Made by a program: the position numbers and the translations under genes. The notes under the pieces were generated by a model. The model did no database searches. It was not told the origin of the DNA and was given only the letters and a program-made list of their open reading frames with translations. A stretch of DNA of 64,000 nt from the NCBI RefSeq assembly GCF_047511655.1, contig NC_133398.1, positions 38,259,638 to 38,323,637 of the forward strand. The letters run 5' to 3'. This stretch comes from Castor canadensis (lineage: Eukaryota > Chordata > Mammalia > Rodentia > Castoridae). This document shows, piece after piece, positions 1-12,475 of this stretch. Within the stretch, counting starts at the first letter, position 1, and every line of letters begins with the position of its first letter.

Positions 1-483
1 TAGGTATGTACCACCACACCTACCTCTCAAGCATCTTTTAACCTAACCGATGATAAGAAATATATTTAATATCACAACAAACTTCCCACCTGCTTACACA
101 AATATGTGTGTACACTATGAAGCAAGTATCACAAAATAATACTTTCCTTATTCTGGTTATCCACTTAACTGATCTTAATTGATTTCAGGGCTAATGAACA
201 ATTTAGAAAGAAAAAAAACACTGCAGTAGAATGTGCAATTTTCACTTTACAGATTAATTACAACACAGACAGGTGAAGTAAATTGTCTAAGGTCTCAGAC
301 TTAACTAAATAGTGCAGTATGAAATTCATTCTCAGATTTGAAAGCCCATCCTTTGGCAGTCCACAGCATTCTCACTGCAATACTAATGTCAACTCCACAC
401 CAAATGAAACAGCTATTGCTACAATTTATGCCCATGTGAACTAAGTCAAATAAAAAGAAATTTAATTCTGTAAATATGGTAGT

Positions 484-935
484 ATGGCTGGTGTGGTGGT
501 ACATACCTACAATCCCAGCACTCAGAAGGCTGAGGTGGAAAGCTCAAGAGTTCAAGATCAAGCTGGAGCAGTGGCCACTCATATGTAATTCTAGCTACTC
601 AGGAGGTAGAGATTGGGAGGATCTCAGTTCTAGTCCAGCCCTGGGAAAGTTTGCAAAACTCCATCTAATCCAATAAATACCAGGCGTGGCGGTGCACACT
701 TGTCATCCCAGCTAGACGAGAAGCATGAACAGAAGGATCTCCGAACATAAATGTGAGACCTTCTTGGTAATAATGCAAAAAAGGCTGGTGGTGTGGCTCA
801 ACTGGTAGAGTGACTGCCTGAATTCAAATCCCAGTACTGCCAAAAAATAAAATAAAATAAAAAGAGTTCAGCCTGAAATATATTGAGAGCTCATTCCTAG
901 CCTGGGCTACATAGTGAGACCCTGCCTCAAAAAAT
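484..935 (+). mobile_element. Nested SINE cluster
   Basis: A B1-like element (left part 484-565, right part about 870-935) is interrupted by dimeric 7SL/tRNA-type SINE sequence ending at about 855 with CCCAGTACTGCC and an A-rich tail. Confidence 0.7.
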
Positions 936-1507
936 AATTAAATAAAATATGGTACTATGGATAGAGTAATAAACAAAACTAAACTTGCAAAACTAGATTT
1001 CTTTCATTTGTATTTCTGAAAAGTCTTAAATGTCACTAGGCTTCCACTTTACTTCATAGCTTTTTACTATATAACATAAAGAGGATATTGATGAATACAA
1101 ATACAAATATGATACCTTGTCCTTTAAAAAATAATTTATCCGAGAAGCAAACCATAAGACAAACAACAAGTACTTACGTCAAACCCCAACTAACAAAGCT
1201 GATGACTAATTCTAAAGTACACAGTCCAGGTTATAGTTAAGCACGTACAAATCTTCAATATATCTTTTTAAATGCTTTCTACATAAATAAACCTCAGTTG
1301 GAACAGAGTTTACATTAATACACAATCAGATTTCTATAGTATAGACAGCACAAGGTCTACCCATCTAACTTGCTACTTTTTAAATTAGGCAACTATTACA
1401 GGCTATAGTGAAGCATAAAGAGAAATTAGCATATTATCCAATTCACTCAATGTTTTAACTTAATGCCTAAAACCATTACAGTTAAGACTGCATATAAATC
1501 GTAACTG

Positions 1508-1728
1508 TTTTTTTTTTTTTTTGGTGGTATTGGGGATTGAACCCAAGGTCTTGCCTGTGCTAAGAAAATGCTCTTCCACTTGAGCCACACCCCCAGTGTC
1601 AATTTTTTTGTTGTTAGTTAAAGATGTGGGTCTTATTTTGTTACTCAGACTAGTCCCTGGACCCAAGGAATCCCCCTGCCTCATTCTCCCTAGTAGCTGG
1701 GACTACAGACATACACCACTGTGCCCAA
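1508..1728 (-). mobile_element. Dimeric B1/ID-like SINE
   Basis: Poly(T), the tRNA-derived half (1520-1597), then the 7SL-derived half ending near 1728. Confidence 0.75.
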
Positions 1729-1923
1729 CCTATTTATTGGTCTTTGTTAAAAGTCACTAATAAAGACTAATAACTTGGGAAGCCCAGGTTATTACATCCC
1801 TGACATATAAACACATTAAAACAAATCAAATGTTTATTGAGCATTACTTATTATGTAAGAGACTCTGTGGTCCTGTTTAAGTTATCTCACATTATTTGAA
1901 GTTAGAATTCAAGTGGTTAAAGT

Positions 1924-1924
<1 letters not shown>

Positions 1925-1952
<28 letters not shown>
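1925..1952 (+). repeat. (TG)n microsatellite
   Basis: About 14 uninterrupted GT units. Confidence 0.95.
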
Positions 1953-1956
<4 letters not shown>

Positions 1957-1973
1957 AACTTACCTTCTGGGCT

Positions 1974-2360
1974 TCAGGTGTGGCTCTAGTGGTAGAGCAC
2001 TAGTTTTGCAAGCACAAGGCCCAGAGTTCAAATCCCAATACCACCAAAATATATATGGCTTACCTTCTTTCTGCAGTTGGAATAAAGAGCATAGAACTAG
2101 GGCTAGCAGAGTGGCTCAAGTGGTAGAGCATCTCTGGGCACCAGTGGTTCACACTTGTAATCCTAACTACTCAGGAGGCAGAGATCAGGAGGGTCGTGGT
2201 TCAAAACTAGTCTGGGCAAACAGTTCGAGAGACCCTATCTTGAAAATACCATATTTGAGGGCTGGTGGAGTGGCTCAAGTGGTAGAGTGCCTGCCTAGCA
2301 AGTGTGAAATTCTGAGTTCAAACCCCAGTACTGCAATACACACAAGAAGAAAAAGGCAAA
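1974..2360 (+). mobile_element. ID-like SINE followed by nested dimeric SINE
   Basis: An ID-like monomer at 1974-2048 with intact A- and B-box regions. A second monomer begins at 2101 and is cut at 2135 by a dimeric element (2136-2345). Confidence 0.75.
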
Positions 2361-3266
2361 AAAAAATAATAATAAAATAGCATTTGTCCTCCTGTTAACA
2401 TATTTTTTAAAGATATATAGATGATAGACATGAATATTTCATTGATTCTCAGATGGTGTGATATTTTCTCATATTTTAACAACTCAAAACCAAAATGTGT
2501 CTTACAATCAATGATGTGTCAGCCTTCAATCAATAGTATTTCTTCTATTAATGATACACAAAATAATGATTTACCTTCAACTTTAGGGCATCTTAAAGTC
2601 AATTAAATGAAGTACAGACAACGAGGAGGAGGAAGAAGAGTACATGTTTACCCTACCACCATTTTTCTGCACAAAAGACTCTCAAAAACAGCCCAAATCA
2701 ACACCTCTAACCCTGATCTCCCAAGTCATATTTCCAACCTTGACACAAGAGCAGATTGCTAGTGTCTCAAATTTAACAGGTTCAAAACCAAAATCATCTC
2801 CCTAGCTATTATTCTATTTCCTATCCCAATTTACAATACCATGAGAAACTTGATTCCATAGTTCTTTAGATCCCTCACATGGAGTTTCTACAATCTATTT
2901 TATTTTTTACCTCTATTTTAGAAATTATCAAACTGCATCTTGCATCATGCTTAGTTGTACACAGGGCCACTCTCCTTCTAAGTTCTCAGCTACTTGAGGG
3001 CAAGGCCCATTTCTTATCCATTTTTATATGCCCAGGATGACAGGTTCAATGCCTCTCCACCCATAGTCAAGGCCTCAATAAATGTTTATGGAACTGATCA
3101 TATCCTCTTTCTTTGTAAGTTTCAAAATACTTAGGTCTCTACATGAGAAAAAAAGACCTTTCCAAAAATAAAATTTACTATAACCTCCAAAGGAATTTCA
3201 CACCATGATCTAACTTTCACTCTCATCAACTCTATGATGTACACTGCACAAATATTAACCCCTTTT

Positions 3267-3485
3267 TCTTTCTTTTTTGGTGAGCCTGGGGTTTGAACAC
3301 AGGAACTTCTGCTTGCTAGGAAAGCACTGTACTACTTAAGCCACACCTCCAGTCCATTTTGTTCTGGTTATTTTGGAGATGGGGGTCTCTTGAACTATTT
3401 ACCCAGCCTGGCCTAGAACTCAATCTTCTCTATGTCAGACTCTCAAGTAGATAGGAATATAGTCATGAGCCTCCAATGCCTCGCC
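3267..3485 (-). mobile_element. Dimeric SINE
   Basis: tRNA-derived half, the ATTTTGTTCTGGTTATTTTG linker, then the 7SL-derived half. Confidence 0.75.
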
Positions 3486-3891
3486 AATACTTCCATTTTT
3501 AAATCAAGGCTTAGCAGTCACATGCTTGCCAAAAGTTGTCAGGGATTCAGAATTCAAACAAACCTAACTACAAATCCAGTCCTTTAAGTTTACAAACTTC
3601 TGTCCTTCTGCCCCATCTCAGTCTTGTATCTACTAACTTTCCATGCTTCACTGACCTTCAAGGCCCGATAGTTGGACCATTCCTCTATCCCTTGCCTTGT
3701 CTTGATCCATATTTTCCTTTTCTCTTTGCATACCAACTATCCTTGCCTTCCTTCAGGTCTTCCTTCTCATCACAAGGGCTTTGCACATACTATTTCCTCT
3801 GCCTAGAATATTCTTCACCTTCTCTCACTTGGTTAAGGCCTCCTCTTCTTCCAGAAGAACCATCTTCACTTCAAGAGAAGTTTCTTTGAGG

Positions 3892-4100
3892 CCGGGTACT
3901 GGTGGCTCATGCTTGTAATCCTAGCTACTCAGGAGGCAGAGATCAGGAGGATGGAGGTTCAAAGCCAGCCCAGGCAAATAACTCATGAGACCCCATCTCA
4001 AAATAACCCATCACAAAAAGGGATTGGGGGGCGGGGCGCTGGCACAATGGCTCAAGGTATAGGCCCTGAGTTCAAATCCCAGTACTGCAAAAAAAAAAGG
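3892..4100 (+). mobile_element. Dimeric SINE, short tRNA-half variant
   Basis: Full 7SL-derived half; the tRNA half jumps from GGCTCAAGGTATAG to GCCCTGAGTTCAAA and lacks the middle. Confidence 0.78.
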
Positions 4101-4536
4101 TTTTTACTTGAATAGGTAACTTTCTCCTATCACACATTCTCATAACACATACTCTCCTTTATAACACATAGCATAGTTGTATTTTTTCCTATTTGCAATT
4201 TTATTTTAATTTGTACAATTCTTCTGTGCTTAATGCCTGCCTCTGGTTAGTCTGCATTACAACTTCCAAGAGGACAAGGGATTTTTTTTCTCATAATTCT
4301 CCCCCAAGTGCCTAGCACAACAGTTGAAAATAAACAGGTGAATGAAACCCTTAGCATTTTCCTCAAGCCCTCTAAATCATTCCCATCACCTTACTAGTAA
4401 GATCTAGTAATCTGGTATCCTACCTTACAGGGAAATCAAGTTATCTCTCTTTATTCCTTCTTCTCAGGTTCCAGACACTTGCATTTCTTGATAAGCCCAT
4501 TCTCAACCCTTTTCTTCATTACAAAACTTCTGAATG

Positions 4537-4757
4537 ATTGGGCACAGTGGCTCATGCCTACAATCCTAGCTATTTGGGAGGCTGAGATTGGGAGCATCTT
4601 GGTTCAAGGCCAGCCCAGGCAAATAGTTTGAGAGACCCTATCTCCAAAATAACTGGAACAAAATGTACTGGAGGTGTGGCTCAAACAGTACAACACCTGC
4701 TTTGCAAGCATGAAGCCTGCCTGCCTCAAGCCCCAATTCCAATAACAACAAAAAAAC
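4537..4757 (+). mobile_element. Dimeric SINE
   Basis: 7SL-like half, CCAAAATAAC linker and a tRNA-like half with CTTTGCAAGC. Confidence 0.75.
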
Positions 4758-4882
4758 TTCTGAATGAATAGCCTATATTCACTCATTCTACTTCTCCAAC
4801 TTCCAAATACTCATCGACTACTGCAGTACGATATTATACTCATCAAGGAAACTACTCTAGTTTTCAATCCAATGACTTTTTT

Positions 4883-5075
4883 GTTTGTTTATTTGTTTTT
4901 GTACTGGAGTTTAAACTCAGTGCATTGCACTTGCTAGGCAAAAGCACTCTACTGGGCTGGAGGTGTGGTTCAAGTGGTGGAGTGCCTGCCTAGCAAACGT
5001 GAAACCCTGAGTTCAAACCCCAATACTGACACAGTAAGACAAAAAAGCACTCTACCACTTGAGCCATGCCCCCAG
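4883..5075. mobile_element. ID-like SINE inserted in another, opposite strand
   Basis: A minus-strand ID-like element is split by a plus-strand one (4954-5043). AAAGCACTCTAC occurs on both sides, as a target duplication. Confidence 0.75.
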
Positions 5076-5427
5076 TCAAATGACATCTTTTTTCTTAATC
5101 CTCAAGCAGTATCACCCCTCTCTTATATGTTCACTCCTTGAAACACTCTACTCTGGGAAGAAGCAGACACTGACACAACATTGTCCACTTTCCTGTAGTT
5201 CTAATCACACCTATCAACCATATTCTGCCCACTTTTACACATTGAAGTTACTCAGCTACAGCATAGGCTTCTTTTTTCTCCTCCAGATATTTTTATTCAA
5301 GCAGATGTCTACACTAACAAATACTACAACTCCCAAATATTTATCTCTAACACAGATTCTCTACTAAGGAATAGATCTACATTTTCAGGTACCATTTTCA
5401 AGGGCCTTCTGCAATCAGACTGGTACT

Positions 5428-6074
5428 TTTTTTTGTTTGTTTGTTTATTTTTAATTTTTTTTTATTATTCATATGTGCATACAATGCTTGGGTCATTTCT
5501 CCCCCCTGCCCCTACCCCCTCCCTTACCACCCACTCCGCCCCCTCCTTCTCCCCCCTACCCCCTCAACACATGGCAGAAACTATTTTGCCCTTATCTCTA
5601 ATTTTGTTGAAGAGAGAGTATAAGCAATAATAGGAAGGAAGGAACAAGGGTTTTTGCTAGTTGAGATAAGGATAGCTATACAGGGAGTTGACTCACATTA
5701 ATTTCCTGTGCATGTGTGTTACCTTCTAGGTTAATTCTTTTTGATCTAACCTTTTCTCTAGTTCCTGGTCCCCTTCTCCTATGGGCCTCAGTTGCTTTTA
5801 AGGTATCTGCTTTAGTTTCTCTGCGTTGAGGGCAACAAATGCTAGCTAATTTTTTAGGTGTCTTACCTATCCTCATATCTCCCTTGTGTGCACTGGCTTT
5901 TATCTTGTGATCAAAGTTCAATCCCTTTGTTGTGTTTGCCCTTGATCTAATGTCCGCATATGAGGGAGAACATAAGATTTTTGGTCTTTTGGGCCAGGCT
6001 AACCTTACTTAGAATGATGTTCTCCGATTCCATCCATTTACCAACGAATGATAACATTTCGTTCTTCTTCATGG
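5428..6074 (-). mobile_element. L1 3' end (5'-truncated)
   Basis: Minus-strand L1: poly(A) at about 5428-5470, the 3' end motif TGCACATATGAATAATAA, a G-rich polypurine tract, then the C-terminal end of ORF2. The usual ORF2 stop is CAA here, so the open frame runs on through the 3' UTR. The related copies at 10.66 and 62.3 kb keep the stop. Confidence 0.85.
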
Positions 6075-6084
6075 CAAGCACTCA

Positions 6085-6200
6085 AAATTTTTTGTGGGAT
6101 CTCCCTATGTTGCCCAGTCTAGTCTCAAATTCCTGGACTCTAAGGAATTCTTCTACCTCCTCAATGCTTGGGTCTACTTTAGCATATCACTGTACCCAGC
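6085..6200 (-). mobile_element. B1-like SINE
   Basis: Antisense B1 with CCCTATGTTGCCCAGTCTAG; it abuts the L1 end at 6074. Confidence 0.65.
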
Positions 6201-6221
6201 ATAAACTTACTTTTTTTTTTT

Positions 6222-6320
6222 AACATGGAACACTTTATGAATTTGCTTGTCATCCTTGTGCCATGCTAATCTCTTCTGTATTGTTCCAATTTTAGTATAT
6301 GTGCTTTCAAAGTAAGTATT
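6222..6320 (-). pseudogene. U6 snRNA retrocopy 1
   Basis: The minus strand reads as U6 from the GCACATATACTAAAATTGG block to the 3' GTTCCA-like end, with scattered substitutions and small deletions. It lacks the snRNA promoter (PSE and TATA) and ends at a T/A tract, as expected of an L1-mobilised copy. Confidence 0.85.
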
Positions 6321-6384
6321 TTTTTTTTACGAGTAGTTTTAGGTTCATAGCAACATTGAGTGAAAAGTTTGGCCTGTTTTTTAT

Positions 6385-6890
6385 TTTCTTTCAATACTAG
6401 GGATTGAACCCTTGAACCCAGGGCCTGAAGTACACTTGGCAAGCACTCTACTACTTAAAACACATCTTTGCCCCCCTCCCCCCACATGCTGGACTGATCT
6501 CAGGGCCTTGAACTTGCTAGGGAAGTGATCTTTCTTCCACTGATCTAAGTTCCCAGACCCCTGTTTTGAACTTTTTAATGGATGGAATTGTGCATGAGTT
6601 CCTTTGGTGCTGCATTCTTTTGCTTAAAATTATGTTTGCACCAAGTGCTGATGACTCACACCTGTAATCCTAGGTAGTCAGGAGGCAGAGATTAGGAGGA
6701 TTGTGGTTTGAGGCCAGTCTGGGCAAATAGTTGTTCTCCAGATCCTATCTTGAAAATATCCAACACAAAAACAGAGCTGTAGAGTGGCTCAAGTGGTGGA
6801 GCATCTGCCTAGCAAGTATGGAGGCCCTGAGTTCAAACCCCAGTATTGCCAAAAAAAAAAAAAAAAAAACCCAAAACAAACAAACAAACA
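6385..6890. mobile_element. ID-like fragments (-) and dimeric SINE (+)
   Basis: Two minus-strand ID-like fragments (6385-6560); a plus-strand dimer (about 6640-6890) with a long A tail. Confidence 0.7.
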
Positions 6891-7097
6891 AAAAGCAAGT
6901 TTGCCAGATGCTTCCACTTGATGCATGTAACAGTGGTTCATTGATTTTCATTGCTATGTAATATCTCACTGTATGAATATACCATGGTTGATTTCATGCA
7001 TTTTATTATTTTGGTAACAGTGTAGACTAGATGAAGTGGGAGAGAAATTGGAGGGTCTCAAGTTATAGTAGGGGTGATTTTGGTTGAATATGAAGTT

Positions 7098-7515
7098 TCT
7101 TTTTCTTTTCCTTTTTTTGTGACAGAGTCTCACTAGGTAATTCAGGTTGGCCTTGAACTCATCATCCTCTTACCCCAGCCTCCCAAGTGCTAGGATTATA
7201 GGCATATGCCACTTAGATCAGATTTTTTTTATTTATGGTGCTGGGGTTTGAACGCAGGGCCTCTTGCTCTACTGCTTGAGCCATACCTCCAGTATATTTT
7301 GTTCTGGTTATTTTGGAAATGGGGTCTTTTGGACTATTTGCCCTTCGATTCTCTGGATCTCAGTCTCTCACTGTTGTGTGGTTTCAAGTAGCTTTACTTT
7401 AACATAAAGGTTTTTTGTTTGTTTGTTTGTTTGTTTTTTTGTGGTACTGGGGTTTGAACTCAAGGTCTCACACTTGCTAGGCAGGTGCTCTACCATTTGA
7501 GCCATTCTGCCAGCT
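7098..7515 (-). mobile_element. B1-like, dimer fragment and ID-like SINEs
   Basis: Three minus-strand elements: B1-like 7098-7212, tRNA half plus linker 7224-7360, and an ID-like monomer 7409-7515 preceded by (TTTG)n. Confidence 0.7.
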
Positions 7516-8456
7516 TTATATTAGGGAACATAAAATTTCTTGATAAGATTTGAACTACTATAGAAAACCTGTGAAATCCATTTTTCCCACAGATTTTGAA
7601 AAATCTATTTCCTTTTGCATATAATACCTAGGTGGAGCTACTCTGAAAGAGGAAGTCTACTTAACCAGCTTTGCATTTCCTGCTTTGTCATGATCCAAAA
7701 TTTCCCAGTGATTACTGGGAAATGGAATAAAAATTTAGACAAATGTAAAATTTTGTGTTCAACTAATAAAATTTTATTTCAGCTCTCTGTTTTCTTTAGT
7801 GACAATGAAATATTATTTTTCAAGTGTAGTCTCTGAAAGCAACTATCCACTGAACATGTGAGAGAGGCCCACATAGAAGTAAAGGAAAAAGTTACTAGTT
7901 ACTTTTTTAGTGTTGGTGAACCCCACAGTGATTAAAAAAGTGTGGTAAAAATAGGACAGGAGAGAGTTTGTGCTAGGGTGTATATATGCAAACTATGTTC
8001 TCTTAAAGAATCATATAAATATGGAAGAACAATTCTTACTCTTTAGGAAATATAAATTTCCACAGAAGAAGAATCTATTTTTTCCTATTTATGCTTCTCT
8101 ATTCCTGTATATTGAATGCTTATTTGGGACTATGGTCAGACAGATAGGCCTACGGATTGTGTTGGACTATTAATTTCCTCTTGCAGTTGTTTGTATTATT
8201 GATTTCATAGTGTTTCATTGTGAGTGATGTTGAGAAGAGGTTAGAGGGCAGTGAGTGAGAAGATGTGCTTAGCAACCAAGAAGGGCCTGACAGTTGGACA
8301 GTGGGAAGATAATTGCTTGTATATAATTCAAAGTGGGACAAAGATGAATCAAAGGGCTAGGTCACTTATTTGATTTCTATCTATTATGAGCCAGATTTGT
8401 GGAGACTTCCATCTGTAAAGCTATAAAAGGAAGCTGCTTGCCAAAGAGAGGGTTGT

Positions 8457-8557
8457 GTGCTCACTTTGGCAGCACATATACTAAAATTGGAATGATACAG
8501 AAATTAGTATGGCCCTTGTGTAAGGATGATACACAAATTCGTGAAGTGTTCAATATA
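8457..8557 (+). pseudogene. U6 snRNA retrocopy 2
   Basis: Near full-length U6 (GTGCTCACTTTGGCAGCACA onward) with changes in the catalytic ACAGAGA region and the 3' part. It ends in a run of T and is flanked by the 9-bp direct repeat AAGAGAGGG at 8444-8452 and 8568-8576, supporting retrotransposition. Confidence 0.88.
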
Positions 8558-8930
8558 TTTTTTTTTTAAGAGAGGGATGTCCTCACTTTAGCTGTCCATA
8601 TCCATGGTCACATCATAGAGTCTGTCACTGCTTTGACTAATATTCTGCTTTTGTAATCTTAAACTTCAGACTCTGACTATTTGGTCATATACTCTAGCCC
8701 ATCTTTCTAACTGTTGGTATGGCTTTACCAATGTGAAATAGGGTCAGTGTTAAAGGATTTGGTTTTAGACAGTCTAGACATGACTTAGCGAATAGATAAG
8801 CTCTACTACTTATGAGTTTTGTGCCTTTGAATTTTAATTTCCACATCTTTAAATTTCATATAGCCACTCAAAAATATTTACTGAAATCATCTTTATTATA
8901 TATAAATATGTACATATATATAAAAAACAT

Positions 8931-9002
8931 TTTTTTTGTGGTACTGGGGTTTGAACTCAGGGTCTCATACTTGCTAAGCAGGGTGCTCTACCATTTGAGT
9001 AG
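8931..9002 (-). mobile_element. ID-like SINE, truncated
   Basis: GTGGTACTGGGGTTTGAACT through CTACCATTTGAG; it ends abruptly. Confidence 0.75.
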
Positions 9003-9168
9003 TGAGCTCACTATTCTAATGAAGTTTCATTCTATTAAAGGAAGATGCAGAAATCAAATAGATGATATAATTTCAGATAATGATAATTACACTGAAAGAA
9101 ATAAAGTAGGGTAAAGAGATTGAGAATAATTTGAGTGGGAGAATTATTTGAAATAGTATGTCCTGGAA

Positions 9169-9605
9169 AGGCTGGGGGATGTATCTCAATGATAGAGTAC
9201 CTGCCTAGCATGTGTGAGGTACTGGGCTGGATTCTAGAACTAGCAAAAAAAAAAAAAAAAAAGGAAGACGAAGAAGAAGGAAAAAGATTGTCTTGTCTTG
9301 GAAGGCCTCACAGAAGAGGTGACATTTGAGCTGAATCTTGAATGTTGTATTTCAGGCAAAGTGAATAAGGAAATGCGAGTATCAAGATGGACATGGTGAT
9401 ACACACCTATAATCTCAGTACTCAGGAGACTGAGGCAGGGGCATTGAGAGTTCTAGGACAGCCAGGCTGCATAGCAAGTTTCAGGCCAACCTGGCCCAGG
9501 TGAGACCCTATCTCAAAAAAAGTTTGGGGCTGGAGGCATGTCTCAAGCAGTAGAGTATCTGTTTTGACTCCCAAGTTCAAACCCCAGTCCCACCAAAAAA
9601 TAAAA
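9169..9605 (+). mobile_element. ID element, B1 and ID-like SINEs
   Basis: ID type with GGGGGATGTATCTCAATGAT (9169-9262), a B1 (9389-9522) and a tRNA-like half (9527-9600). Confidence 0.75.
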
Positions 9606-9840
9606 ACACAAACAAAAAAGTTTGTAAACTAAGAAGGAAGCACATGTATTTCAAGGTGGAAAAAAAGAAGGGGTGGTTGGGTGATTGGAAGGAAGAACAG
9701 TGTGGAGAGGTAGGAAGGTACTAAATCATATGAGGTCTTATAGGCCATGCTAAAGAGTTTGGATGTTATTCTAAATACAGTGGAAGCTACTGAATGGTTC
9801 TAGATGAGAGTGTGATACTTTGGTAAATTATGTTTAAAAA

Positions 9841-10070
9841 TTTTTTTTTCCACTACTGGGGTTTGAACTCAGGGCCTCATGCTTGCTAGGAAGGCACTAT
9901 ACCACTTGAGCCATTCCGCTAGCCCTTGTTTTTTTTATTTTTAAATTTTATTTTTATCATGTACTGGGGGTACATTGTGACACTTATAAAAATGCTTACA
10001 ATATATTTTGGTTAAATTCAGTCCCTCTATCATTCTCACTTATCTCCCCCATTTATGTTTTACAAATAGC
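9841..10070 (-). mobile_element. ID-like SINE plus unclassified repeat
   Basis: ID-like monomer 9841-9930. The following 140 bp (ACTGGGGGTACATTGTGACA and on) looks like an interspersed repeat I cannot name. Confidence 0.55.
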
Positions 10071-10270
10071 CTGTTGAATGGACTGAAGGTGGGAAGCTAT
10101 GTTTAGCAACACGGGAAGCAGGGGGCCCATTTAAAAGGCTAATGGAGTAGCCCAAATGAGTGATGGATCATGATTTGGACTAAGGTATCAGTACTAGTAA
10201 TGGTAAAAGTATCTAGCAAAATGTTGCTGAGTAATTGAGTACTTATTTTTAATATAAAAACAGTAATTAG

Positions 10271-10414
10271 TATTGAGGTGGGTGGAGAGGGAGGGGGCGG
10301 AGTGGGTGGTAAGGGAGGGGGTGGGGGCAGGGGGGAGAAATGAACCAAGCCTTGTATGCACATATGAATAATAAAAGAAAAATGAAAAAAAAAGTAAATA
10401 AAGTAATATAAAAA
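10271..10414 (+). mobile_element. Short L1 3' end with perfect target duplication
   Basis: Only the G-rich tract and 3' end of L1 followed by an A-rich tail. It is flanked by the 15-bp direct repeat AAAAACAGTAATTAG at 10256-10270 and 10415-10429, so the insertion limits are exact. An ID-like tail (10430-10470) follows. Confidence 0.88.
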
Positions 10415-10654
10415 AAAAACAGTAATTAGCAAGCACAAGGCCCTGAGTTCACATCCCAGTACCACCAAAACAAACAAAAATCAACAGTATTAATGTTCCT
10501 CCTCCAGCTTTATGACATCTATTAATCCAGGCCAGGAAACAGAAAGTCATTTTACACTTCTAACTTGAGGAAGAAAATGCAAAGAAAGGAAGGAAAATTG
10601 TTAGACTCATTTGAGTTAGTGCTATCTGGAAGATAAAGTACCTATTAGATAGGT

Positions 10655-11362
10655 TAAATTGAAAGTATCAGTCTGTACTGACAAATGGATGAAGAAAATG
10701 TGGTATCTATACACAATGGAATTTTATGCAGCCATGAAGAAGAACAAAATGTTATCATTCTCTGGTAAATGGATGGAATCGGAGAACATCATTCTAAGTG
10801 AGGTTAGCCTGGCCCAAAAGACCAAAAATCTTATGTTCTCCCTCATATGTGGACATTCGATCAAGGGCAAACACAACAAGGGGATTGAACTTTGATCACA
10901 AGATAAAAGCCAGTGCACACAAGGGAGATATGAGGATAGGTAAGACACCTAAAAAATTAGCTAGCATTTGTTGTCCTTAACGCAGAGAAACTAAAGCAGA
11001 TACCTTAAAAGCAACTGAGGCCCATAGGAGAAGGGGACCAGGAACTAGAGAAAAGGTTAGATCAAAAAGAATTAACCTAGAAGGTAACACACATGCACAG
11101 GAAATTAATGTGAGTCAACTCCCTGTATAGCTATCCTTATCTCAACTAGCAAAAACCCTTGTTCCTTCCTTCCTATTATTGCTTATACTCTCTCTTCAAC
11201 AAAATTAGAGATAAGGGCAAAATAGTTTCTGCCAGGTATTGAGGGGGTAGGGGGGAGAGGGAGGGGGCGGAGTGGGTGGTAAGGGAGGGGGTAGGGGCAG
11301 GGGGGAGAAATGACCCAAGCATTGTATGCACATATGAATAATAAAAAAAAAATTTAAAAAAA
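10655..11362 (+). mobile_element. L1 3' end with ORF2 C-terminus
   Basis: Plus-strand L1: an ORF2 C-terminal fragment (WYLYTMEFYAAMKKNKML and following), then a 3' UTR with the G-rich tract at about 11240-11305 and the A-rich end. It is 5'-truncated and not mobile. An ID-like fragment occupies 11363-11430. Confidence 0.87.
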
Positions 11363-11605
11363 ATGTTGAGTGCTTACCTAGCATGAACAAGGCTCTGTGT
11401 TCAAACCCTAGCACCATAAAATAAATGAATAAATAAAGTTTATTAATTTAAAAAAACAGGTAAAACTAATCTATGGTGTTAGAGTAAAGAAAGTGGTAAC
11501 CTCTGAGAAGAAGAGAGGGAGTGAAGAGTGGGACAAAAGATGAGATGGGTCTACGGGCCTTTGCAGTATTGGTAATGCTCTAGGTGTTTTTTGGGTTTTT
11601 TGTTT

Positions 11606-12475
11606 GGTTGGGTTTTTTTGGTGGTGGTGGTGGTACTGGGATTTGAACTCAGGGCCTTGTACTTGCTAGGTGCTCTAACTACTTGAGGACACCTCCAGTC
11701 CCATAATGTTCTATTCTTGCCCTGGATGGTAGTCAGCTCCTGAGTAGCTGGGACTACAAGCTTGAACCACCAAGTCCAGAAGCAATTAAAAACGTTTTTC
11801 AGCAGAGTGCCAGTGGCTCACACCTACAAACCTATCTACTCAGGAGGCAGAGATCAGGAGGATCGAGGTTTGAAGCCAGCCCAGGCAAATAGTTTGCGAG
11901 ACCCTATCTCGAAAAAACCCATCACAAAAAAGGGCTAGTGGAGTGTGGCTCAAGGTGTACACCTTGAGTTCAAACCCCAGTATAGCAAAAAAAAAGGAAA
12001 GAAACAAAAAGTTTTTCAAAATATACAAATAGGACTAGTGATGTTGGTCAGTGATACAGCACTTACCTAATATGCACAAGACCCTTGGCTCCCCCCAGCA
12101 CTACAAACACAATGCATGTATAAAATACCTCCCAAACAAAGAACCGTGCTTTAGCCAAGCCTAATGGCACAGAACACATGTTCAAGGCCAGCCTGAGTGA
12201 CACAGCAAGACCCTGTCTCAAAAAAACAAACAAGAGAAGCCATCCAGTAATCCATTTTGCCTATTTCCAAGTTTTGGATAACTTTTCTAAATATCCCCAT
12301 AGACAGTAAAAGACTCCTAATAAAATTCATTTAAATATTTATTTTAAAAAACAAAAGCAAAATGTTAGAAAAAGAGGGCTGGGGATGTAGCTCAGTGGTA
12401 GAGTACTAACCTAGCATATGTGAGGTTCTAGATTCAATCTCCAACACAGAAAGAAAGGAAGGGAGGGAGGGAGGA
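11606..12475. mobile_element. SINE cluster
   Basis: Dimer fragment (-) 11606-11780; short-variant dimer (+) 11804-12000; ID (+) 12030-12112; B1 fragment (+) 12151-12232; a well-preserved ID (+) 12375-12450 followed by a GGGA-rich tail. Confidence 0.7.

Noticed and set aside
3536-3889. 117-aa open frame in the UNC13B intron
   Set aside because: Low-complexity Leu/Pro/Ser/Phe translation of a pyrimidine-rich stretch, with no domain and no splice context.
8457-8557. Functional U6 snRNA gene
   Set aside because: No upstream PSE or TATA, several substitutions, and flanking direct repeats show a retrocopy. The copies at 6222 and 22855 were rejected for similar reasons, though without clear flanking repeats.
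12375-12450. tRNA gene (A- and B-box-like sequence)
   Set aside because: It is an ID SINE; it has an A-rich tail and no cloverleaf, as do the dozens of similar copies.
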